Shown in pieces: positions 11,460-23,841 of a stretch of 64,000 bases of DNA. The notes under the pieces were generated by a model. It saw only the letters and a list, made by a program, of their open reading frames with translations, ran no database searches and was not told where the DNA came from. Position 1 is the first letter of the stretch. Each line of letters starts with the position of its first letter. The stretch is taken from contig CM065394.1 in the NCBI GenBank assembly GCA_033060915.1, positions 26,541,001 to 26,605,000 on the forward strand, in the 5' to 3' direction. The position numbers and the translations under genes are program-made. The stretch comes from Euryodendron excelsum (taxonomy: Eukaryota > Streptophyta > Magnoliopsida > Ericales > Pentaphylacaceae).

Positions 11460-12238
11460 TATGCTCAACTTTTTTTCAGATCTTCTCTACAAGGGTTATG
11501 CTGAAGAACCACCAATTCACTTTCCCTACAGACGCTTTGACTGGAGTTTCGATTTGTCCTGTCAAAGTAATCTCTTGATCTTAGTATAAATATCTTGTAA
11601 ACTAAATCATTTGTTTGTAATTCATAAAGTTCAAAGTAATTGAATAGAAGCCCATGATGCTGCTTTTAAATCACCTGCATAGCCTGATAATATTACGAAA
11701 AAACATGAAAATCAAAGTTAGTATATGTACCATGGCATTATCTGGGAGGTAATCAAGTGAAAACTCTTGATGCACAAGCATAGAACACAAATTCGTTTAT
11801 TTGCATTGTTAGGGGTGAATGATCAGAGGCATACGCTAATCTCCACGATGTGGCTGAGAAACTGTGATATTTTTCATCTAGCAGTTTTTTTTCGCTTTAA
11901 TTATTGGTATAAGGATTTGTTAGTGGGAAGGCATCTTATTTATAAGTTCATTGCCAAATGAAATAGTATCAAAATTTCATTAGAACAAATAATAATTCTC
12001 TTCTTTGCTATTAAAGTCTTTTTTCAGAGCTGTACTTCATATTCAAATCTTCTATTTAGGTATTGAATTGATGATAATTTGAAAATTCAAATAATTCATG
12101 AACTTCTGCAAATGTTGCAGTTGATGACATTGTGCCTGGACTCAGCACAGCTTTTAGGTTTATTATACCTTATCAAAACAAGGTGAGAACATTCTGTCAA
12201 TTCCTTGCCACCTGAATTTTCTTGAATTTATTTTGAGA

Positions 12239-12271
<33 letters not shown>

Positions 12272-13029
12272 CAGTTTTTGCATCATATTTACAGGAGATT
12301 TCATTCATAGTGCAATGGTGATTGTGATAATAGGTGGAACTGGAATACTTGCACGACTACGTTGGGATGACAGCAGGAATCAGCTTGGCAGCAAGCCCCC
12401 TCTTAAATGTCTCGGGTGTAATAGGAAGCGGTTTTTTCTCAATTGGGACTGACCTCTCTTTTGATGTTGTGAATAGGACATTTCCCAAATGCAATGCTGG
12501 TCTGAGCTTCAACAGTGCCATCCTCCTTGCTTCCTTGACCTTGTAATTCCTCTCTGCCCTTTCCAAACAACAGCTTTCCATATACCAAATGGAAAATTCT
12601 TATCAAAAGAAGAAAAATTATGCAGATTACTACTAATAGAACAAGGGAAAACTTATTTGAGATAAGTCTCAAAAATTGGTTATGGTTGATACATGTACTG
12701 CTTATGTTTACAAATGTTGCAGGAATGACAAGGGTGACACTCTGAGGGCCTCCTGTTACAGCAGAGTAAATCCCCTAACCAGCACAGCCATAGCTGCAGA
12801 GGTGACTCATAAATTCTCGAGAAATGAGACTACCCTCACCTTTGGCACCCAGCATGCACTTTTTCCCATTACATTGGTGAAAGCTCGAGTTAGCAACAAT
12901 GGCGAACTAGGTGCCCTCGTTCAGCAGGCGTTGTTGCCATCATTGTTCTTAACCATAGCCGGGGATGTGGATGTCAGGGTTGGGATGAGGAGTGCAAAGC
13001 TTGGGCTGTCTTTGGCTGTTAGGCCTTAG
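11102..13029 (+). CDS. VDAC-type mitochondrial outer membrane porin, short form, five exons
   Basis: Exons: 11102-11150, 11480-11566, 12121-12182, 12334-12542 and 12723-13029, all with GT-AG borders and compatible phases, giving 237 residues. Exon 1 encodes MSKQPGIYHDIGKKAR, the amphipathic N-terminal helix of plant VDACs. Exon 2 starts DLLYKGYAEEPP. Exon 3 carries DDIVPGLSTAFRF, exon 4 VELEYLHDYVGMT and KCNAGLSF, exon 5 NDKGDTLRASCY and GTQHALFP. VDAC forms the beta-barrel channel for ATP, ADP and other metabolites in the mitochondrial outer membrane. Typical plant VDACs have about 276 residues. The segment after the first beta strand, usually rich in KKGDLFLADV-type sequence, is absent, and I found no exon for it in the 554-bp intron 11567-12120. 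Phase is nonetheless preserved, so this may be a divergent functional porin rather than a pseudogene. A CT run at 11426-11455 lies just before the exon 2 acceptor, and a poly-T tract occurs in intron 3. Confidence 0.88.
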
Positions 13030-13527
13030 AAAATAAAACAAATATAGAAAAAGTTCCTCCATGAACATTGTGGAAAATAAAATTGTTGGAAGAAACATAG
13101 AGCATGAAGTTGAGAGGCCACTTTTAGTTAAGCTTAATACTATCAGTATTGTGTGTAAGGGCTGAGAAGTAACTGTTGTTGATTTAAGTAATATTTTCCT
13201 AAATAATAGATCATTAGCAATTTACGGAAATGTTTTTTTTTTTTTTTTTAACCTGTTTCCAAAACATAGAGAACATATGAAACTCTAAAATTTGAAGACA
13301 AGAGACAGTAGCAGGAGCCAATGCTAACATAACCAAGATATTTTCATAGAGAAGCATGATGTTTAATTTGGCTTTCGCAAATTATCCAACTTCAAATAGT
13401 CAATAACTTAGAAGTTGGTCGGAGAAAGTTGAAGAAAAATGCAGGAAAAGAAAATACGCAGATTACTTTTTGTAATTTGGTTCAATCGGATTTGTGTAGC
13501 TCTTAAGCCTTTGTGCTTTATTTTTAT
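13030..13527. other. VDAC-like 3' flank
   Basis: Probably 3' UTR of the porin gene up to about 13200, then AT-rich sequence with no coding signal as far as the Copia LTR. Confidence 0.4.
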
Positions 13528-14035
13528 TGTGCTAGAAAACAAATACACACTCTCAAAATAATTAATTGAAGAAGAAAAATTTATCATTCACAGAGAGAGA
13601 AATTTACAGAAGCAGAAGAGAAGGCTCACATTTTTATTGTGTCAGAAAACAAATACACACTCTCAAAATAATTAATTAAAGAAGAAAAATTTACCATTCA
13701 CAGAGAGATAAATTTACAAAAGAGGAGGAGGAGGCTCACAACTCTCTCTCTACTATACTATAATTCTCACAAAAACTCTCTAAAAACTCTTCTTGTTTTT
13801 TATACTTAGCAACTGATCTACTTTTCTCCTTTACCTCAACCCTTTAGGAGGAGCATTGATTGTCAAGGGTTGGTAGCCACCAACCTTGACAATCAGTGGT
13901 CAGCAGTAAAAATGGGAGAAACCTTCCACTGACGACTTTGGTGGCGGCTACTCAAAGGTGCAGCGGTGGCTTCCTTCCTTGACATTTCTGCAGCATGGTG
14001 GTTGGCTTTGGTATGAACTCGTCTCAGCAATTCTC
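13528..14035 (-). repeat. Copia LTR (3' LTR), with internal tandem duplication of its end
   Basis: The LTR matches the copy at 15626-16025 over about 400 bp from 13638. Its outer end carries an extra unit: 13528-13637 repeats 13638 onward (TGTGYYAGAAAACAAAT start, 110-bp step). Both LTR copies share a CACCAACCTTGACAATC block that is part of an internal inverted repeat (GATTGTCAAGGGTTGG with its complement). Confidence 0.85.
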
Positions 14036-14122
14036 TCCCTTCATACCAATTTGAGAAGAACACAATCTGATGTCTTTTAATTGACGTCCATTCCGACTAT
14101 GTCTTTACATAGCTTGAACTTC

Positions 14123-15520
14123 TTACAAGTAACCACCTTTGTTAGCATATCTGCTTAGATTATCTTTTGTGTGAATCTTTTCAAGCTTCAATAGCTGTTG
14201 ATCCACCACCTCGTGTATCCAATGATAGCAAATGTTGATATGCTTTGTTTGGAAATAGTACATTGAATTCTTGTTCAAATTCAGAGCACTCTGACTGTCA
14301 CAATGCACCTTGTATTCATTTGATTCTTAATTCTTAGAGAAACGCTTCACCACAACATCTATTTTCCAGCTTCTACTGTGGCAATATACTCTGCCTCCAT
14401 TGTAGATAAAGTCACATATTTATGCAATTTAGACTGTTAAGAAATAGCTCCTCCTGTGAAGGTGTAAAAAAATTCTGATGTGGATTTTCTACCATCAAAA
14501 TCACCAGCCATATCTGAATCTGTATAGCTTTTCAAGACTGATTCAGCTCCCCCAAAGCACAAGTATAGCTTTGTCGTACCTTTTAAGTATCTGAGAATCC
14601 ACTGGACAGCTTCCGAATGCTCTTTCCTTGGGCTGAAGAGAAATTTGCTCACAACGCCTACAGCGTGAGCAATATCCGACCTTGTACGTACCATTGCATA
14701 CATAAGACTCCCAACTGTTGAAGAGTATGAGACTGCTTCTATCTCAATCTTCTAGAGGAGACACGAACTCTTGCTCAACTTGAAGTAATTAGCCAGTGGA
14801 GTATTGACTGGCTTGGCATTTCCCATATTGAACCTTTTGATCACCTGTTCAATGTATTTTTATTTTTATGATAGCCATAACTTCTTAGCTTTCCTAACAT
14901 GAACAATCTGCATGTCCAAAATCTGCTACGCAAGGCCCAAGTCTTTCATATCAAAGGATTGAGATAACTCTTTCTTTAGTTTGCTAATCTTAGTAGCATC
15001 ATGTCCAATAATCAGCATGTTATCAACTTAGAGGAGTATCACAAATCTACCATTCAAGAATCTCTGAATGTACACGCACTGGTCTGTAGCAGTCCTCTTT
15101 ACCCATGACCTACCATGAATAAGTCAAACTTCTTGTACCACTGTCTTGGCACTTACTTTAGGCTGTAAAGACTCTTCTTTAACTTGTAGGCTAAGTGTTC
15201 TTTTCCGGGAGTTTCAAACCCTTTGGGCTGCTCCATGTAGATTTCTTCCTTTAAATCTCCATGCAGAAAAGTTGTTTTAACATCCATCTGTTCAGCTCCA
15301 AGTCCAAGTTGGCTACCAACCCGAGTATAATTCGAATTGAGGTCATCTTTATCACTATTGAGAATATCTCGTCAAAATCAACTCCTCTCTTCTCAAGCGC
15401 GGGTATTTCGCCGGTGTTAATTTGCTTGAGACAAATTTTGACCGGCTCGTACGGGCTCGTTTTAGCTCTATTTTTTACGTAGTTTAAAGCGTTGGACTCG
15501 TATTGTTGAGACGAACACAC
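14123..15520 (-). pseudogene. Copia pol remnant (reverse transcriptase and RNase H)
   Basis: The minus-strand frames are broken by frameshifts and stops. 15520-15251 has the Copia RT block [11 protein letters not shown] followed by KMTSIR. 14703-14437 has RTRSDIAHAVGVVSKF with ILRYLKGT and the YTDSDMAGD motif. 14308-14123 has the RNase H-end block HCDSQSALNL plus TKHINICYHWI. The order is correct for the 3' half of Copia pol. The gene cannot encode an active polyprotein. Confidence 0.88.
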
Positions 15521-15607
15521 TAGTGTGGTCGAAACATAATTTTGAGCACTTTAATTTCTAGGTAGTAAACAAAAATTGCTATATTTTTGTTCCAGTGACT
15601 CTAATGA

Positions 15608-15620
15608 GAATCTGATACTA
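15608..15620 (-). other. Probable Copia primer-binding site
   Basis: On the minus strand, immediately inside the 5' LTR, TAGTATCAGATTC matches the consensus complementary to the 3' end of initiator methionine tRNA at most positions. It sets the 5' LTR as the right-hand copy. Confidence 0.6.
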
Positions 15621-15625
15621 CTTAT

Positions 15626-16025
15626 TGTGTCAGAAAACAAATAAACACTCAAAACAATTAATTGGAGAAGAAAAATTTACTATTCACAAATAGAGAAATT
15701 TACAGAGGAGGAGGAGCAGGCTCATAACTCTTTCTCTACTCTACTACAACTCTCACAAAAACTCTCTAAAAACTCTCCCTGTTGTTTATACTTAGTAACT
15801 GATCTATTTTTCTCCTTCACTTCAACTCTCTATTTATACGGGATGAGAAGCACCGATTGTCAAGGGTTGGCAGCCACCAACCTTGACAATCGGTGGTCGA
15901 CAGTGAGAATGGAAGAAACCTTCCATCGACGACTGGCTTCTCGAAGGTGCAGCGGTGGCTTCCTTCCTTGATGTTTTTGCAGCATAGTGGTTGGTTTTGG
16001 TATGAACCCATTTCAGCAATTTTCA
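15626..16025 (-). repeat. Copia LTR (5' LTR)
   Basis: A 400-bp direct repeat of 13638-14035 with TG...CA ends (TGTGTCAGAAAACA at the left, TTTTCA at the right of the plus strand). Divergence from the other LTR includes many substitutions and small indels, so insertion is not recent. Confidence 0.85.
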
Positions 16026-17044
16026 CCATATAAAAAAAATGCAGTGGAAAAAAAAGGCCTTAATAATACTAATTTGAGAAAGCTAATATCATCTTAGGAG
16101 TAAATCTAGATTTGAAATTGTTTGGTAGAGTTTTGCAATGCCTGCAAGCCTCTACCCAAAACACGTTCACATTTCCTCCAGGAAGTAAGACTGTTTCTTG
16201 GAGGTCTTATTAGTGGTTTCTCTCTCTATCTCTCTCTAAACACAAGAATAGAAAAACCTAAAAATAAAACCTGAAAAAAACTAGGAAACATGTCTAGAAT
16301 TTGGAAAGAGCAAACTGCTAAGAAGGATGGCAGAAATATACTTGCAGAGAATGTGCAGACAAAATTAAAGATTAAGGAATGGTTTCCTGCCATAACGGAT
16401 TGAAATTTTGAAGTTTGGCAAAGAGCAGATTCATCGGAATCATTTGGAAATCAACTGAAATTAAATTGAGAATGACCACCAAAGTAAGGCATGAAGAGGC
16501 AAAAACAAAGCTCTCAGTCGATGGGAATCTTTTTTTCACCCCTTTTATTTGGACTAATTTGGGAGGTTTTCTAAATATTTTCAAATTCTTCTATACTACA
16601 ATTATTGAATTATGTTAGTAACTGGCATATCTGATGGATGGACTCTTCAGGAAATTTAGAAAAGAAAAAAGATTTGAAGATTATCTGCCATGGAGAAAAA
16701 AAAGAGGGAAGAAAGAGAGAACGAAAAAAAAAAAAAGTAAATGCTGATAAACCTAAACAGTAGGTTCCAAAACTTCTCCTTTTTATTTGAAACAGAAGGA
16801 TTATCATTATTCTGTTTAATTCAACAATTCCTTATAAAAACTAGACGGTTTGAACGTCCAATCTAGAGAGAGATTTTTCACAAAGCTTTAATGAACACTC
16901 CTCAATTATTTTGAACTTTGAAGCTTTGAGCTCATGCAAACTTTGTTTGAATGAATGCTCTTGGCCTTCTGTCTTGGAGATGCACATTTATTCAAGCTAT
17001 GGGAAGACCAAATTTAGTCCTGCCAACAAAATTGCAATATTAAT

Positions 17045-17134
<90 letters not shown>

Positions 17135-18085
17135 AACAACAGAGAGGTGTGCCTTATGGTAATACATCATTGTTTTTTTTTTTTGCTGAGATTAAATCAT
17201 TGTTTTGAAGGCTATTACCAATATCTCATATGGGTTCAAGCTGCATCTCATCATCCAATTGCCTCATCAACATTAAATGGTCCAAATTTACCATCTTATA
17301 AGTCCTATATAGCCCATTGAATGCAAAGCAAACTGAAACTTTTTCCCAACTTAAGTCATTTTACTATAGCCAAACTCACAGGTAGTTTATAGTCTTTACA
17401 CTTCACAATTATTGAAACAATTTTACATTTATATTTTGATACATTCATTGTATGCACTTTCATATTAAAGTTTTCATATATTTCAAAGAAAGACAAACAA
17501 TAAATCACACTACCCATGATAAGAAGCAGCTATAGCCCGTAGAGCCGTCACATGGACAGCAAATATATGAGAACAATTACGGAAAAAAAGCCAGTGTTCC
17601 TAGTTTGATGAATGTTTTAGGAAGTGTCCGAGAGAAGTTCTGATTATCTAAGTACTTATTTAAGTGCCTGTTTCAAATGTAAATGCAGAATCAAATCGAC
17701 TGGCCTCAACAGTTTATAAACCCGCTAAGCTTAACGAAGCATTTTTATGTTTTGAGGGTAAAATGTATGGAAATGCTAAAGAAATAAACTTTGCCATACC
17801 TGTACATAATACTTGCATATATAAATATATATATATATATATATTTACGACTGCATCAATCACCACGACTGAGCTAAATTGCTTTCTAGTTTCTACAGCA
17901 GACTTGCAACAGAGTTTTCATATATAAAGAAGAAACAGAGAGACAAACTTTAAGCTGTTGTGTAGAGTAATAGTTATGGACAGACGACAACCACCTTGAG
18001 TTCAAAGCAAAACAAGCCCAACACCTTAAAAAACAAACACTTCTTTGATCCAAACTTCTAAAAAGAGCTTGAGACTAGGAAAAAA
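16026..18085. other. Spacer with no recognised gene
   Basis: AT-rich sequence, short unconvincing frames only. It contains the long GA microsatellite at 17048-17130 and a short AT run near 17825-17843. The right end is probably the 3' UTR of the minus-strand HIR gene. Confidence 0.5.
17048..17130 (+). repeat. (GA)n microsatellite, about 41 units
   Basis: An 83-bp uninterrupted GA run, the longest in the window. No gene overlaps it. Confidence 0.95.
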
Positions 18086-20059
18086 TCAATGTTTAGAAGC
18101 TTGGAGAAGTCCGTCACGGATCTGAGCAGCCACATCACGCACAGCACCGGGTCCATGGGGTATGAATACAGCAGAGGATTTGGAGGCAGCACCAATTTCC
18201 TTCATGGTGTCGAAGTACTGGGTGACAAGGACCATGTCCATAACATCCTTTGCAGTAGTTCCGGGCACGTTGACAGAGAAGCCTAGCACACTGTCTCTCA
18301 AACCATCCACGATTGCTTGACGTTGGCGAGCAATACCCAATCCTGACAGGTACTTTGACTCAGCCTCACCTTCAGCTCGCTTTATTTGTAGGATTTTCTC
18401 AGCCTCTGCCTTCTCATTAGCTGCCACCCTCAGCCTTGCAGCTGGAGAAATACAAGTCATTGAACATTGAACATTGAAAACAGTTCATTGAAATCCAGTT
18501 ACTCTAGAAAGAGCATCATTTTCGAAATATAATTGGCTCACTAACAGTATGGCAATAGATTTCAATAGAAAATTCTCAACTCGTCTGTATGGTAAACAGA
18601 TATAATGTCCAGAATCAGAACATATCCTAATCAAGCCACTGCGTATTTTTTTCCCTACTAAACAGCAAATTATTTTGTTCATTCTTATTCGTTTATTTTT
18701 CTTTCCAATGAACAACCTAGTTAAGTAAAAGTAACCCGATAAATGTAATATAGTTACACCACAGCAGTGATTGTATAATGGATGCACAAATTTGAGTAGC
18801 ATGACAGGCATGAACAAGCAGGGGGATTCAAGAATGACTGATCAGTTTTAACTTTTCACCCAGGAACTCTCCTAGCCTCATAAGTTTGATCATAGAAAAA
18901 GGTGACTCAAGTAGAATTGGATAGGATACAGCCTCTCAATTAAAAGCATTAATTATAGAGACCCATTGTCTAACACTAAATTCCTATGCATTCCACCCAT
19001 TTTCACTTGCAGAACTCTGGCATGGTAGCTACTGGCTAGCGGTAAACGGTCTGCCTATTATAAAGGATGGGGAAATAATATGGGTTCCTACACTTTAGGA
19101 GAAGGTTCTTGTATACTTTACCAGCATTGATTTCATTCATTGCCCGCTTTACATGCTCATCTGGTTCGATATCAACAATCAGTGTCTGTACAATCTCATA
19201 CCCATAAGCAGACATGGCCTGCGAGTAATTATGAAGGCAATGAAATTACAATGAAGTTGGGAAATAAGCTTCACGATATTAATTTACTACCTATTTTCAC
19301 AAATACATTACCTTTTCAAGTTCATCTTCAACTGCTTTGGCAATTTCATTTTTTTGCTCAAAAACGTCATCCAAATTGAGCTTTGGAACGCTTGCTCTAA
19401 TTACTACATAGATGGAGAAGGTAAATTCAGTACAAATTATGACGTTTAGACTACTAAAACAAATATCCATCTATTTTCAAAACAAAATTATGCTCATCTC
19501 TTCAGTTTGAAGTGTTTAGGTCTGTACCATCAAAGACATACGCCTGGATTTGGGTCCTTGTGTTGCTGAGTTTATAGAAAGCATCACTTGCCTTGCCTGC
19601 AAGGGCACGGTACTGGATAGATGCTACAACATTGACAAATACGTTGTCCTGTAAAATACATGACCCTGAAGCCCGATCATTTCAGTTGCACAAGCACATT
19701 GGCATATTTGATATCTCACTTAAAAAAATTATACTTAATCACAAAAGATGTTCACGCTTCAGTTTTAACATTTTTGCAGCCCACCAAAACAAATAATCAA
19801 TAAATCGAAACCTTCACATTTTAAAGCAAAGAGGCAGAATCATGTTCACTATTGAGGAACGAGATGGAACCTTTGTCTTAGTCTCACAACGAACATCCAA
19901 CTGCTGCAGCCGGAGGGAGAGATGACCAGCAATCTGACTTCCAAGGAACCAAGGTAGGCAATGGCATCCAGGTTCAAGTACTTCCTCAAACCTGCCAAAT
20001 CTCTCCTTGATAGCAACTTTGGATTGATCGACTTGTACACAACAGAATAGATTACCCAT
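18086..20059 (-). CDS. Hypersensitive-induced response (HIR) protein, five coding exons
   Basis: Minus-strand exons: 20059-19871, 19648-19528, 19403-19312, 19218-19122 and 18441-18086, all GT-AG with matching phases, giving 284 residues; HIR proteins have about 286. Exon 1 starts [20 protein letters not shown], with a Gly2 that is the usual N-myristoylation site and adjacent cysteines. The rest is an SPFH/prohibitin domain: [16 protein letters not shown] (exon 2), [14 protein letters not shown] (exon 3), [20 protein letters not shown] (exon 4), then coiled [20 protein letters not shown] and [14 protein letters not shown] (exon 5). HIR proteins oligomerise in plasma-membrane microdomains and act with NLR receptors such as RPS2 in hypersensitive cell death. 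An in-frame ATG six codons upstream (20077) is less likely, because family members begin at MGN. A 5' UTR intron is probable. No disabling mutation seen. Confidence 0.94.
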
Positions 20060-22379
20060 GTTCTCTAGAGAAGGCATTAAAACAAGACATTGTTAGAACT
20101 CATTTTGCAGACATACAATTTACCTTCTCTCTGATCATGTGACTTGGATAATTCAATCTCACAACTGATGAAGTGATATAATAAGATCATTCTCTAACAT
20201 AGTAGCAAGTGCAAAATTAAATATTAAAAATAAAAATTGCAGCTTTCACAAAAAGACGAGGCCTAAAACATATCTTTGAGAAGGAAAAAAGAAAAGAAGC
20301 CCAGAAAACTAAACTGATTTCATGTAATTCCCAAAACATCAGACAAACCCCACTTCTTACATTTAGTTATATATCACAAAAACTATTCCCAAGAATCTGA
20401 TCTAACATGAAAACCTAGTACCACCCTAAACAGCATAGAAACCCCTTCATACATAAGATACTAAAATGAAAATCAGTTTATGTTGCAAAATAAAAGCTCT
20501 AATTCAAAAGAAGTATGATGACTTCTATAATTCCAAAATTTCATTATCAGTCAACGCTTATTACAATACTCAACAAAGGGTTGAAAAAGAAATAGAAAGA
20601 AAATCAATGACAGATTATCATAAACAGAATCATACATCGCGTGAACTTGAATCTCCAAGAATTAAGTGAAGCTTCGGTAATCCTCTAAGATGATTCAACG
20701 CAAAACTCACTTTTACTGGTATTATTACACATACATTAGATTGAGAAAAAGAAACCCACGAACCCTTATATCCAATTCGACTCAGATAACAAGATCACAC
20801 GAGAATATGGTATATGTGTGTGTGTGTGTGGGTGTTTTGTATGGAGAGGAAAACAGAGCAGCAACTATGGAAGTATGATGAGAGTGAGTGACATGGGGAA
20901 GATGATGAATTTATTGCGTGCCGACCCAAGTGAGTCTGGCGAGTTCAAGACAAGTTAGCGTTTGATTTGTAAGAAAGCAAACAAGAACCACCAAAATTCA
21001 GAACATACCCAATACCAGAGAGAAGAGAAAGAGAGACTTACAATTCAATTAAGAACAGGAGTGCAATGGGGATTGCAACTCAGAACAGGTGGGGATTTAT
21101 ATACTAGCAGAACAATTTGGTCCTCTTGCAAGATCCCTACAATTTCTACAATTTCATTTACACTCAAAATATATATTTTAACCTTCAGATAATTATTGGA
21201 AAAGGTATGCAAGAACTTTCCCAACAACCAGAATGTCAATGGAAGTCTTATCCTAAATATATACATATATATATATATATATTTATATTTATGTTATTAT
21301 AAAAAGTAAATATTTAGAATTTGGTGAAGTTTATTTTTTATTAAAGTTGATAATTTTAATTTAATTCAATTAATTTTAAGAATATGAAATTAATGAGATG
21401 AGTAAAAGTGGTAGTGGTCGTGCACCACCACTTCTATAATATATATATTCTATATAGTTATGGGCTGCATGAGATAATATCAAAAAAATAATGTTATATA
21501 ATCAGAAAATTTATATAAAATTTATCATCAGAATGATATGTCTAAGTTGTCGTTCTATCACTTCATAATAAAAAATTTATCAAAGTGCATATTAATTATA
21601 AAACTGTTATTGCCACATCATTTTAGAGTAAAATTTTGTACAATAATACTGAAAGAATAGTATTTTTCATATCAAAATCAAAGCTTTGTCCGCGAGATGT
21701 GGCCCCTTCTAGGCTTCTACTCTATCAGAAATGCGCGTTTTCATGCTCACGAACAAAATTTGACGCGTCAATTCGGCCAATGGAATAACCTTTTGCGCCT
21801 TTGCTCCGTTGTTTCAGCGAAAAAAAAAAAAAAAAAAGATTCTTGGAAGAGAACGGCTGAGGACAGGCGGAGCTGACGATCGGCGTCTGATCTGCACTGG
21901 TCCCACCTGCGCTGATGGTCGCCGTCTGATCTGCACTGGTCCCACTAAAATCGTTCTTAGCAATTTTCTTAGTAAAAGAAAATTTTTTACAAAATATTTC
22001 GCAAGTAAAATATCTATTTTACTTGGTATATTGTTTGTTTGGTATGAACTACAAATTTTTAGGAGATATATTTTTTTAACTCTAGACAAAATATAAGAGT
22101 AAAATAATCTTTAAACCGTGTTTGAAAATTGAATTTATCAACAAAAAGAAAAAAAGAACAGAATGAAAAAAATTTATTGTTTGCTTTTTTTTTTACCTTT
22201 TTTTTTTTTTCTATTACCAAATCCTTTATTCAAATACAGTCTTAATAAAATCACATAAGTGATTCATAGATAGGGAAAGATTATAAAAAATTAGAACTAT
22301 GTTTTATGAAGTAGAATAATAGGGATTAGGACATTCATAGAGAGAGATTGAGGAGGATTTTAACTCTTCTTGTTGAGCA
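20060..22379. other. HIR upstream region and AT-rich spacer
   Basis: 20060-21100 probably holds the HIR 5' UTR exon, leader intron and promoter, but exact borders were not found. A TG run lies near 20814-20829 and an AT run near 21261-21280. Around 21843-21950 is a GC-richer patch containing a short duplicated phrase (gatcggcgtctgatctgcactggtccc, about 45 bp apart) with no recognised protein. Confidence 0.45.
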
Positions 22380-23215
22380 GTGACCTAAATTCTTTCACTC
22401 TCCCATATTGTTTATTTTTATAATTTGAAATATCTTTTCTAAAATTTTAGGAGTTTCCATGGTACCTCTTAAACATAGAATTTGACCGCCCATTTTGGAT
22501 TAATAGAATCATATTTTTGGGCCTTAACTATGGCCCTTGGAGTTTCTAAGCAGTAGAGGCTCTACTTCAAACTTTAATATTTATAAAAAAATTGCTAAAA
22601 ATAGTTGTGCCTGTTGGTCAAGCGTAGTTAGATGCTTGACGCATCAGGGAGGGTCACCATCACCTAAATTCTCACTCTTTCATATTGTTTAACTTTTTAT
22701 TTTTATTTTTATAATTTGGAATATCTTTTCTAAAAATTTAGGATTTTCCATTGTACCTCTTAAACACAGAATTTGACCGCCCATTTTGGACTAATAGAAT
22801 CATTTTTTGGGCCTTAACTGTTGCGCTTGGGGTTTCTTGGGAGTAGAGAGGCTCTACTCCAAACTTCAATGTTTAGAAGAAAATTGCTAAAAATAGTCGC
22901 GCCAGTTAGTCAAAGGCAACTGAATACTTAATACATTAGGGAGAGTCCACCATCACCTAAATTCTTTCACTCTTCCATATTGTTTAACTTTTTTTTATTT
23001 TTATAATTTGAAATATCTTTTCTAAAAATTTAGGATTTTCCATGGCACCTCTTAAACACAGAATTTGACCGCCCATTTTGGACTAATTGAATAATTTTTT
23101 GGGCCTTAACTATTGCGCTTGGGGTTTCTTGGGATTAGAGAGACTCTATTCCAAACTTTAATGCTCATAAAAAAAAATTGCTAAGAACAGTCATGCTTTG
23201 GTCAAACTGGCTTAG
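22380..23215. repeat. 292-bp tandem repeat, about 2.8 units
   Basis: Three copies of a non-coding unit follow each other. Marker phrases recur at constant spacing: TTTGACCGCCCATTTTGGA at about 22480, 22771 and 23064, and CACCTAAATTCT before each TTTATAATTTGRAATATC block. Steps are about 291 and 293 bp. Copies differ by substitutions and small gaps. No open frame spans a unit. Confidence 0.88.
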
Positions 23216-23528
23216 CAAATTATAAAAATTCTGTAAAACTAAATTTTCCTTGGCATTAAAAAATGGCTCACAAAAGCAAATTGCAGGTACAATTAGAGTG
23301 TTACAGCTTATGTTTGAGGGTTAATTTTGCACTTTAAACTGGCGTCTCATATAAAAAATATTTAAATGTGTAAGCAAACATTTAATGGTACTAAAATATA
23401 TATAAAAATTTAATTATTTTATACGTTTTTTTACTTGAGTATTTCTTTTGTAGGTTGTTCTTAAGTTATTATAATACTTGATGACAAACCCCAACAGCTA
23501 CCACTTCTCTCAATTTCTGGGACGAGTT

Positions 23529-23531
<3 letters not shown>

Positions 23532-23603
<72 letters not shown>
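23532..23603 (+). repeat. (GA)n microsatellite, about 36 units
   Basis: An uninterrupted GA run of about 72 bp in gene-free DNA. Confidence 0.95.
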
Positions 23604-23605
<2 letters not shown>

Positions 23606-23667
23606 TACTCAACTCTAGTAGGAGGAAAACTGTGTGCTCACAAGACCAAGTTAACCTTAGATTTAGG

Positions 23668-23841
23668 AGTTGTTCAGTCAACTAATTTATAAGTTATATG
23701 TTATTTTTAAAAATAATTTTTTTAAAAAAAATATAATTAGACATAAGTTATCTTTTTAAGTCATTTATCTAAATATATTTTAAAAAAATTATAAGTATAA
23801 ATCATAAATTATTAAATAAATTACGTCCAAATAATCACCTA
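23668..23841. mobile_element. Putative MITE with imperfect terminal inverted repeats
   Basis: The left end AGGAGTTGTTCAGTC and the inverted right end AGGTGATTATTTGGACG are similar, and the interior is AT-rich with no coding capacity (174 bp). The ends resemble hAT-type MITEs. No clear target duplication was found. Confidence 0.4.

Larger units (their letters stand above)
13528..16025 (-). mobile_element. Internally deleted Ty1/Copia LTR retrotransposon
   Basis: Two related direct repeats (13528-14035 and 15626-16025) enclose about 1.6 kb holding reverse-transcriptase and RNase H remnants on the minus strand. Inside the right LTR, on the minus strand, TAGTATCAGATTC resembles the initiator-tRNA-Met primer-binding site (TGGTATCAGAGC). 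A purine-rich GAAGGGAGA precedes the other LTR, as a polypurine tract should. Full Copia elements are about 5 kb. Here gag, protease and integrase are missing, because the RT remnant begins within about 105 bp of the primer site. No 5-bp TSD was evident (TTTAT versus CCATA), so ends are uncertain or rearranged. Confidence 0.85.

Noticed and set aside
17045..17320. Open frame of alternating Arg-Glu residues over the GA microsatellite
   Set aside because: Product of simple repeats only. The same applies to Ser-Leu frames at 23469-23681, 31604-31852 (repeat part) and 44389-44664.
21809..22096. Open frame with Lys run and a duplicated ICTGPT phrase
   Set aside because: The repeated phrase comes from a short DNA duplication; the rest is AT-rich low complexity without a recognised domain.
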